Assembly (NCBI GenBank): GCA_003152975.1
Contig: PMBP01000183.1
Span: forward strand, 497-7,823
Direction of reading: 5' to 3'
Origin: Phycisphaerales bacterium
GTDB taxonomy: Bacteria; Planctomycetota; Phycisphaerae; Sedimentisphaerales; Anaerohalosphaeraceae
DNA length: 7,327 bases
Shown here: positions 1-5,442 of the stretch, piece by piece
Layout of the letters: every line of letters starts with the position of its first letter
Position numbering within the stretch: the first letter of the stretch is position 1
Notes under the pieces: model-generated
Told to the model about the DNA's origin: nothing
Databases searched by the model: none
What the model saw: only the letters and a program-made list of their open reading frames with translations
Program-made: the position numbers and the translations under genes

Positions 1-1077
1 ATCCGCCCAGCCGTAACGGCCGGACGCGCCCAGGCCTTGACTGTCGTCGGCGTTGTCGTTTTCCTTGCAGATCATCTGGTCGCCGCTGAAGTAGTAGCCC
101 CTGTCGTCCCGCCAGGTTGCGCCGGTATCGAAGGTCTCCTTGTCCTGCGGGTCATACCAGACGCCCACGCGGTAGGCGCCGGGCAATGGGCCGCGGGCTG
201 ACTGGATTTTCGTCACAACACCGGTCTCGGCAATGTGGAACCAATAATCCTCGTCGTGGAACGCCGTGTTGAAACCCGTTTCGCGGTAGTCCGCCTGGGC
301 GTCGATCAGCCCATAGGCGATGTACCACCACTCCACGGGATTGTAAATCGTCGCGGCCCCCAACCCCAACCCCAATCCGTAGTCCGGGAGGGGGATCGTG
401 GGATTGTTGACCAAAGCCGGGTTGAGGAACTGGGCCGTCTGGTCGTTGGCGTAAGCGTTGTTGTCAAACGCGACTGTGCTGCCCCCGCAGTCAAAGCCGC
501 CGGTGATGTCAATCTTTCCAACGCGGATACGCAAAGTCTTGTCGAAGAAGGCCTGCTCGTACCAGACCTGCGAAATTGCCATTGCCTCGCTCGGTACGCC
601 GTCGCCATTGACGCCGAAGTAGCTTCCGACGGCCGGGTCGTTGATACCGCCATACTTCGACCAGGACCCCATGGCCGCAATGTAGATTCCGCCCTCCAGG
701 CCCAGCAGCCGCTTCAGGTCGCCGGCCAGTTCGAGGTCATAACTGCCTGAAGCCCGCCCCGCCCGGCGATGCGTGCTCAGGCCTCCGCGTACATTTTGCT
801 GGTAGATGTTCGTGGACCCGATTCCCAGGGTCAGCCCCGTCGGCTCCAGCAGCGTCCGCGATAGAAAGCTGCCGGGGTGGGACAAAACATCCTTTTCGAA
901 CCAGTCCTCCGCCGCCGTCGCCGCGTTGCACATCGCTTTCAGACTGCTATCGGTCAATGCGCCGGCCCCTTCGGTAACCTGCTGAACAACGGGTATCGAA
1001 TCCTGTGCGCCCTGCGCGATCCCGCCAAACAAAAACAAAACCGATCCGACCATGGCCAGGGAACCGTGTGCTTTCAT
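1..1077 (-). CDS. OprB-type carbohydrate-selective porin, N-terminal part (cut by window edge)
   Basis: This is an outer-membrane beta-barrel of the carbohydrate-selective porin (OprB) type, which would let sugars diffuse into the periplasm. The reading frame is open from the ATG at 1077 to base 1, giving 359 residues; the C-terminus lies outside the window. Residues 1-24 form a signal peptide, with a hydrophobic stretch VGSVLFLFGGIAQG and probable cleavage near AQGA|QD. Residues 80-200 show alternating, Gly/Tyr-rich strands. They include the family-like stretch WYEQAFFDKTLRIRVGKID (about 172-190), followed by a Gly/Asp-rich segment and aromatic strands such as NPVEWWYIAYG (246-256). A Shine-Dalgarno AGAAGGA (minus strand, 1085-1091) sits 7 nt before the ATG and supports this start. 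The gene is divergent from the secreted peptidase gene. The family call is by eye. Another 16- to 18-stranded porin family is possible, and the substrate cannot be read from the sequence. Confidence 0.8.
   Translation of the reverse strand, partial: MKAHGSLAMVGSVLFLFGGIAQGAQDSIPVVQQVTEGAGALTDSSLKAMCNAATAAEDWFEKDVLSHPGSFLSRTLLEPTGLTLGIGSTNIYQQNVRGGLSTHRRAGRASGSYDLELAGDLKRLLGLEGGIYIAAMGSWSKYGGINDPAVGSYFGVNGDGVPSEAMAISQVWYEQAFFDKTLRIRVGKIDITGGFDCGGSTVAFDNNAYANDQTAQFLNPALVNNPTIPLPDYGLGLGLGAATIYNPVEWWYIAYGLIDAQADYRETGFNTAFHDEDYWFHIAETGVVTKIQSARGPLPGAYRVGVWYDPQDKETFDTGATWRDDRGYYFSGDQMICKENDNADDSQGLGASGRYGWAD
357..378 (-). repeat. G-run tract with three TTGGGG units inside the porin gene
   Basis: Read on the minus strand this is GGATTGGGGTTGGGG followed by TTGGGGG: one GG and three runs of four or five G separated by 2-3 nt. 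In the porin frame it encodes alternating Gly and Leu (residues 234-240, GLGLGLG). The spacing would allow a two-tetrad G-quadruplex, or slippage in 6-nt steps that keeps the frame. Whether it folds in the cell is unknown. Confidence 0.5.
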
Positions 1078-1438
1078 ATCCCAGTCCTTCTCATATTCCG
1101 AAAATCGACCTTCAATACCGATTTCAAAACCACGACGCCGTCAACCCCCATTGTGCTGAAGCTCCGGATATTTTCGGCCGACGAACCGGATCAAATTGAT
1201 TGTTTATGCGAGGAATTCTGCGGGTACCGATCCCCGTCCAAACCACCGTTCATCCACGATCGGATCCATAGGAATAACCGAAACCTTATCGGACAAAAAA
1301 GCCCCTTTCCCAAACCGCGCAAACAAAAAGTCCCGAGATTCAAATGTCGACGCGGGATACGATTTACGGTATAATGTTCGCTCCATGGCTATCGATCAAG
1401 AGACGACGGGTAAGAAAGAAATGAGGGTATAAAATATA
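1078..1438. other. Divergent intergenic region between porin and secreted peptidase genes
   Basis: These 361 bp separate two genes transcribed away from each other, so both upstream control regions must lie here. The rightward side has a good sigma-70-like promoter (listed separately). On the leftward side I see only the porin Shine-Dalgarno at 1085-1091 and no convincing -10/-35 pair; a TTGACG on the minus strand near 1137-1142 lacks a good partner. The hexamer CCGGAT occurs twice, 22 bp apart (1164-1169 and 1186-1191), which is too little to call an operator. Longer open frames crossing this region have no signal of being real genes. No tRNA or clear terminator was seen. Confidence 0.6.
1347..1375 (+). 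promoter_or_regulatory. Candidate sigma-70-type promoter for the secreted peptidase gene
   Basis: A perfect TATAAT at 1370-1375 is preceded by TCGACG at 1347-1352, which matches TTGACA at 4 of 6 positions, with a 17-bp spacer. Transcription would start around 1381-1383, leaving a leader of about 57 nt. The gene's own ribosome site, GAGGG (1423-1427), lies 11 nt before the ATG at 1439. The call is by motif only. The -35 is weak, and sigma-factor preferences of this organism are unknown. Confidence 0.5.
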
Positions 1439-2848
1439 ATGAGACGACATAGCTTAAAGATTGCGATCGTAATGCTGTTGGTGAGTAGTGGGATTTTGTT
1501 GGCCGAGGTTCGCACGGCCATCGTTCGCCTGCCGTCCGAACAGGCCGGTCCGGAATTCCGCTTCCCCGAGAATCCATCCGGTAAGGTGCCGAGTCCGTCG
1601 CAAAGCGACGCCGCCTCCAAGGCCGTGTTCACGCTGGTCGATGGAACCCGCGATCGCAACGGGGGTGAGTTAGCCAAGCTCAACGACGGCAAGCTGCCCG
1701 CCGAAGCAGATCAGCCGGCCGAGAATTTCTTCTTCGCCGCCGGTTCTGATGGCGGCCGATTGGCGATCGACCTGGGCAAGATTACCGAGATCACGCAGGT
1801 CAACTCCTATTCCTGGCACCCCGCTGGCCGCGGTCCGCAGGTCTATACCCTGTTCGCCTCCGACGGCAAGCCCGCCGATTTTAACGCCGCCCCCAAGCGG
1901 GGCACCCCTCCGGATAAATGCGGCTGGAAACAACTGGCCAAAGTGGATACCAGGCCCAAAAAGCCGCTCGAACCCGGCGGCCAGTACGGCGTCAGCGTCT
2001 TTGACCCCAAGGGCCCGCTGGGCTCCTATCGTTATCTGCTCCTAGATATTGTCCGGACTGATCCGAACGACCTCTTCGGAAACACCTTTTACAGCGAGAT
2101 CGATGTTGTTGCCGCCGGCGATCCCGTCGTTGCTGCCGTCTCCGCCCGTCCGGCGTCCGGGCCGGTTCGCCGGGATTCGTTCATTGCCGATCCGGGCGGT
2201 TATGAAATCGTCATCGATACCACCGAAACTCCCGACCTGACCGACTGGGCCATCAAGGAACTGGCCCCTGTCCTCCAGAAATGGTATCCGCAGATCGTTG
2301 GGATGTTGCCCAGCGAGGGCTACCAGGCCCCCAAGCGGTTTGTGGTCTTCTTTAGCCAGTCCATGCAGGGTGTTGCGGCAACCGGTGGTACCCGTGTCTC
2401 GTGCGCCGCCGCCTGGTTCCGCAGCAACCTCAAGGGCGAGGCCATAGGAGCCGTCGTCCATGAGCTGGTCCATGTCGCCCAGCAGTATGGCCAGGCCCGT
2501 CAAGCCGGTCAGCGCCCGGCCCGAGCGCCCGGCTGGGTCGTCGAAGGCATGGCCGATTACATCCGCTGGTTCCTCTATGAACCCCAAACCCGCGGCGCCG
2601 AAATTCCCCCCGCCCGCGCCGCCCAGGCCAAATACGACGCCGGCTATCGTATCAGCGCAAACTTCATCAGCTGGGTAACGAAGAATGCCGCCAAGGATAT
2701 CGTGGGAAAACTGAATGTTGCCGCCCGCCAGGGCACCTATAGCGACGATATCTGGAAGGAGGCCACCGGCCAAACCCTCCAGGAACTCGGCGAAAAGTGG
2801 AAACAGTCCCTCGCGGATCCAAAACCCGCTGAGGAAAAAAAGAACTGA
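1439..2848 (+). CDS. Secreted discoidin-like / basic secretory protein (BSP) family metallopeptidase
   Basis: This 469-residue exported protein has two domains. Residues 1-22 are a signal peptide: a basic RRHSLK start, then the hydrophobic IAIVMLLVSSGILL. Residues 60-227 resemble an F5/8 type C (discoidin-like) module, with the stretch LAIDLGKITEITQVNSYSWH (108-127) followed by RGPQVYTLFASDG and a closing FYSEIDVV strand; such modules often bind sugars or cell surfaces. Residues 255-460 match the BSP 'peptidase of plants and bacteria' family. They contain the zinc-binding HELVHVAQQYG with H341, E342 and H345, then GWVVEGMADYIRW (365-377), whose acidic residues are candidates for the third ligand, and the downstream YRISANFISWV segment typical of the family. 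The ATG is supported by GAGGG 11 nt upstream and by the signal peptide starting there. Activity and substrate are inferred from family; no experiment-level clue is visible. The gene converges on the hydrogenase genes and is not co-transcribed with them. Confidence 0.85.
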   Translation: MRRHSLKIAIVMLLVSSGILLAEVRTAIVRLPSEQAGPEFRFPENPSGKVPSPSQSDAASKAVFTLVDGTRDRNGGELAKLNDGKLPAEADQPAENFFFAAGSDGGRLAIDLGKITEITQVNSYSWHPAGRGPQVYTLFASDGKPADFNAAPKRGTPPDKCGWKQLAKVDTRPKKPLEPGGQYGVSVFDPKGPLGSYRYLLLDIVRTDPNDLFGNTFYSEIDVVAAGDPVVAAVSARPASGPVRRDSFIADPGGYEIVIDTTETPDLTDWAIKELAPVLQKWYPQIVGMLPSEGYQAPKRFVVFFSQSMQGVAATGGTRVSCAAAWFRSNLKGEAIGAVVHELVHVAQQYGQARQAGQRPARAPGWVVEGMADYIRWFLYEPQTRGAEIPPARAAQAKYDAGYRISANFISWVTKNAAKDIVGKLNVAARQGTYSDDIWKEATGQTLQELGEKWKQSLADPKPAEEKKN

Positions 2849-2870
2849 CGGTATCCCCCTCCAGGTATGT

Positions 2871-2901
2871 AAATGGGGCGGGTTGTATGACCCGTCCATT
2901 T
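2871..2901. terminator. Imperfect hairpin in the convergent gap, possible bidirectional terminator
   Basis: AAATGG (2871-2876) pairs with CCATTT (2896-2901), and CGGGT (2879-2883) pairs with ACCCG (2890-2894). Between them is one G-T wobble plus a one-base bulge, and the loop is TGTATG. It lies between two genes that point at each other, where a shared terminator is expected. Neither side has a strong U-run, so intrinsic termination would be weak and the role is inferred from position. Confidence 0.5.
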
Positions 2902-2927
2902 CTCTATATCCTGTCCCCTATATCCTG
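2900..2927. repeat. 14-bp tandem repeat spanning the hydrogenase large-subunit stop codon
   Basis: TTCTCTATATCCTG (2900-2913) is followed directly by TCCCCTATATCCTG (2914-2927); 12 of 14 positions match. The right copy contains the last codons and TAG stop of the hydrogenase large-subunit gene (minus strand). The left copy overlaps the foot of the hairpin by two bases. It looks like a small local duplication. Removing one copy would leave the same stop codon in place. Confidence 0.75.
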
Positions 2928-4309
2928 AGAACATGCACCGCGCAGGCCAGGCATGGGTCGAACGCATGGATCACCCGCAGCACCTCCACCGGATGCTCGC
3001 GATCCTGCACGGGCGTACCCACCAGCGCTTGCTCCATCGGGCCCGGCTTGTCTTTGTCGTCGCGCGGACTGGCATTCCAACAGGTCGGCGTGATCACCTG
3101 ATAGTGCGCGATCTTGCTTTCGGCGATCCGCAGCCAATGCCCCAGCGCTCCCCGCGGCGCCTCGATCAACGCCGCCCCCGTCCCTTCCGTCGGTGTTGCA
3201 AAGGCCGTATAGACCGATCCGCCCACCTCCAATCCATCCAGCCACCCCGGCAGCGCCTCAACCAGTTCCAGCGTCTCCTGTGCCCGGGCCTTATGGCGGT
3301 CAAGCACGCTGATGCCCTTGCGATACCGTCCCGCAATCCACATCCGGGCAAGCGGCCCGGTCTCGTAGGGCTGCCAATCATACCGCGGCGCCTTCAGCCA
3401 CGAATAGGCCCCCTCCTTGGGATACGCCGCCTGCGTGATCCCTTCGGAGGGGTGGCGGTCCGGCGCCGAATCCGCAAACCACGACCGCCGGATATGTTCG
3501 CCGATCGCCTTCGGGGCCAGCGGCTGCACTTCCCCGCCCCCGGCGACAATGCGACCCGGACCAAAGAAGGATTTGCCCTCATCCAGCCCGAACGCGCCGA
3601 ACGATAGTAAATTCCCGTTCCCCCGTGCCAGCTTGCCGTATTCAGGATACTGCGAAGCGATATACTCCACATCCGGGATATAAGTGGATCGGACAAACGC
3701 CGCGATGGTCGCCGCATGTTTCCGGGCCTGGTCGATCGCCTCGCGGGTCGGCACCTGCGTAAATCCCCCCGCGATGAAGGCCGGCGAGTGCGGCTGTCGG
3801 CCGGCGAAGACCGCCGCCATCTCGTTGACCTGCCGGACGACCCTCAGCGCCGTCTTGTAGTGTTCGATCAGCCGGGCCGAGTCGCTTTCGCCGATTCGCC
3901 GGTCCACCTTCCACTCCGGCGTCCACGGCGGCGAGTCAGGCCCCGCCGCAAAATCCAGCAATGACAGATGGTAAAAGTGCAGAATATGCGACTGCATGAA
4001 ATTCGCCGCCAGAACGACATTCCGCAAAATCCGCGCGTTGGCCGGAATTTTTGCCCCGCACGCCGCCTCCAGCGCCATCGACGCGACCACCCCGTGCGGC
4101 ACGCTGCACACCCCGCAGATCCGCTGGGTCAGGTGTGAGGCCTCCGTCGGGTTCCGCCCCACCAGCAGCCGCTCAAAGCCGCGAAACGAGGTCCCCCCCA
4201 GCCGGGCCTCGACCACCTGCTGGGTTCCGGAAACGGCCTCGACGGTCACCTCCACTCGCAGGTGGCCTTCCAACCGGGTTACGGGATCAACGATGAGCAG
4301 ATTCGCCAT
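2918..4309 (-). CDS. [NiFe] hydrogenase large (catalytic) subunit, nearly lacking the C-terminal maturation extension
   Basis: This is the catalytic subunit that holds the Ni-Fe(CN)2CO site and interconverts H2 with protons and electrons. It should be carried to the periplasm with the Tat-tagged small subunit. Visible signatures are VTRLEGHLR with the proton-relay Glu14; the L1 motif RICGVC (C65, C68); PHSPAFIAGG (173-182); EAPRGALGHW with the active-site Arg386; the WNASPRD segment (411-417); and the L2 motif DPCLACAVH (C453, C456, H459). All four Ni ligands are therefore present. The protein is 463 residues, shorter than the roughly 530-600 usual in respiratory group 1 enzymes. It ends VLRI directly after His459, where most precursors carry a longer peptide removed by a dedicated endopeptidase. 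The ATG at 4309 has GGAG (4318-4321) 8 nt upstream. It follows the small-subunit gene by 43 bp, so the two are almost certainly co-transcribed. The subgroup cannot be assigned by eye. Confidence 0.96.
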   Translation of the reverse strand: MANLLIVDPVTRLEGHLRVEVTVEAVSGTQQVVEARLGGTSFRGFERLLVGRNPTEASHLTQRICGVCSVPHGVVASMALEAACGAKIPANARILRNVVLAANFMQSHILHFYHLSLLDFAAGPDSPPWTPEWKVDRRIGESDSARLIEHYKTALRVVRQVNEMAAVFAGRQPHSPAFIAGGFTQVPTREAIDQARKHAATIAAFVRSTYIPDVEYIASQYPEYGKLARGNGNLLSFGAFGLDEGKSFFGPGRIVAGGGEVQPLAPKAIGEHIRRSWFADSAPDRHPSEGITQAAYPKEGAYSWLKAPRYDWQPYETGPLARMWIAGRYRKGISVLDRHKARAQETLELVEALPGWLDGLEVGGSVYTAFATPTEGTGAALIEAPRGALGHWLRIAESKIAHYQVITPTCWNASPRDDKDKPGPMEQALVGTPVQDREHPVEVLRVIHAFDPCLACAVHVLRI

Positions 4310-4352
4310 GATTGTAACTCCATATCAAGGAGAGAAAATATTGAATATTCGA

Positions 4353-5258
4353 TCAGTTCCGCGGACCCCGACCCTGTCCCCGGCCGCGACGGCGTTGGGC
4401 CGGATTTGGAAAGGTCGGCTCGGTGCATCCTAGGCACGGCGATCCGGCCTGCACGCACCAGTTGACCCCGTTGTTCCACTTCATCTGGGCACATGGGGCC
4501 CCCGTGGCCGGCCCCTGGCACCCCAGGTCTTCCATGCACTTTCCGTTGATTCCGAAACTGCGGGCCTTGCCCCGATCCTCAAACGGGCACTCGTCGTGGA
4601 TCCGTCGGCCGTAAATCGAGGTTGGCCGTCCGCGATCATCCACCGGGATATTCTTTCCCTGCAATACGGACACCAGGGTCGAAACGATCCAATTGGGATG
4701 CGGCGGACATCCGGGAACATGCAGGGTACTGCCGCCGGTGACCTCGCGGACGGTCTTGACCCCCGCGGGATTGCCTCCGATGGCATTGACTCCCCCGTAC
4801 GAGGCGCAGGTCCCGATGCAGACGACCTGCTTGGCCCGGCCGGCCAGGTCCCGCACGGCCTGCTCGAAGGTGATCTCCTTGCCGCCGTCGGACCACGGCA
4901 CGCACGCATGGCCGCCAAAAGCCGTCGGCACGCCGCCTTCCACCAGCAGGATAAAATTGTCGGCCCGTTTGACCTCATCGACCACCGTCTGCCCCGCCCC
5001 GGCCGACAGGGTGGGGTGATAGGCCAGCGAGACTGAACGGATGAGCACATCGGCCGCGTCTTTCGGATCGCTCGGCGAGATATAGTTCAGAAACGAGATT
5101 GAGCATCCGCTGCATCCGCTGCCCTGCAGCCACAACACCGACGGCGCTTCCGGCCGACCGGTCGCCTGCTCCACGGCCCATAGGTCCGTCGGATTCAGCC
5201 CCAGCGCCGCCGATGCCGCCGCACAGTACTTCAGGAACGATCGTCTCGTGATCAGCAT
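4353..5258 (-). CDS. [NiFe] hydrogenase small (Fe-S) subunit, Tat-exported, without membrane anchor
   Basis: This is the electron-transfer subunit of the periplasmic hydrogenase (301 residues). Residues 4-10 (TRRSFLK) are a twin-arginine export motif, followed by a short hydrophobic stretch AAASAALGL, so the folded dimer should be exported through Tat. Cluster ligands by alignment to known small subunits are: proximal, C49, C52, C151 (GTCASYGG) and C184 (PGCPPHPNW); distal, H221, C224, C241 and C247; medial, C256, C275 and C278, plus C268 in NWC, where the classical Desulfovibrio enzymes have Pro. The positions corresponding to the extra cysteines of O2-tolerant enzymes are Gly51 and Gly156, so the proximal cluster is of the ordinary type. 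The chain ends in a basic Arg/Gly tail (289-301) with no transmembrane helix. I chose the ATG at 5258 because GAGGG lies 6 nt upstream and the Tat motif starts right after. A TTG at 5282 is in frame but would place that ribosome site inside the gene. Confidence 0.96.
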   Translation of the reverse strand: MLITRRSFLKYCAAASAALGLNPTDLWAVEQATGRPEAPSVLWLQGSGCSGCSISFLNYISPSDPKDAADVLIRSVSLAYHPTLSAGAGQTVVDEVKRADNFILLVEGGVPTAFGGHACVPWSDGGKEITFEQAVRDLAGRAKQVVCIGTCASYGGVNAIGGNPAGVKTVREVTGGSTLHVPGCPPHPNWIVSTLVSVLQGKNIPVDDRGRPTSIYGRRIHDECPFEDRGKARSFGINGKCMEDLGCQGPATGAPCAQMKWNNGVNWCVQAGSPCLGCTEPTFPNPAQRRRGRGQGRGPRN

Positions 5259-5442
5259 ATAAATCCCTCTATTATGTCCCAATCTTCCGCGATGCCATCA
5301 TCGCCCCGGCATACCCATTCCAGGTGCACCGACACCGGTGGCGAGTTGATCGGTTTTCTTGTCTGTGTTCAATCCCTGGGGTTGGTAACAGAGTTCAGGT
5401 GCCGGCAGCCCGACATTCATACCCTGTGCGGGATACCGCCGA
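5259..5442. other. Gap between scpA and the hydrogenase genes
   Basis: These 184 bp separate the scpA stop from the hydrogenase small-subunit start on the same strand and presumably hold the hydrogenase promoter. I see no sigma-70 or sigma-54 site good enough to call. There is a perfect 5-bp hairpin, CACCG-ACAC-CGGTG (5327-5340), next to the palindrome GGTGCACC (5323-5330), and no U-tract terminator after scpA. Read-through from the trpS operon into the hydrogenase genes is therefore possible. Confidence 0.4.
5265..5269 (-). promoter_or_regulatory. Shine-Dalgarno GAGGG that fixes the hydrogenase small-subunit start
   Basis: Read on the minus strand, GAGGG is followed by six bases and then the ATG at 5258. 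This spacing, together with the Tat motif beginning at residue 4, selects that ATG over the in-frame upstream TTG at 5282. Confidence 0.7.

Noticed and set aside
877..1374. Plus-strand open frame of 165 codons covering the porin start and the intergenic region
   Set aside because: Its first part is antisense to the porin signal peptide and its composition is unlike a folded protein. The divergent layout explains the region better.
2042..2899. Minus-strand open frame of 285 codons opposite the secreted peptidase
   Set aside because: It is antisense to a gene with a signal peptide and clear family motifs, has no recognisable domain, and is expected by chance in GC-rich DNA.
2880..2945. Frameshift or stop-codon read-through that would restore a C-terminal extension of the hydrogenase large subunit
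   Set aside because: None of the three frames after the L2 His looks like a usual extension, and the sequence runs straight into the terminator-like hairpin.
2933..3607. Plus-strand open frame of 224 codons opposite the hydrogenase large subunit
   Set aside because: It is Arg/Pro-rich, antisense to an unmistakable hydrogenase gene, and has no family resemblance or convincing ribosome site.
5259..5282. TTG start at 5282 for the hydrogenase small subunit
   Set aside because: It would move the good GAGGG ribosome site inside the gene and add eight residues before the Tat motif.
5281..5297. Possible sigma-54 promoter before the hydrogenase genes
   Set aside because: A TGGCA element is present on the minus strand, but the required GC at the -12 position with 10-bp spacing is missing.
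5344..5372. Possible sigma-70 promoter (TTGAAC, 17 bp, TCAACT; minus strand) before the hydrogenase genes
   Set aside because: The -10 element matches at only 3 of 6 positions, so it is no better than chance.
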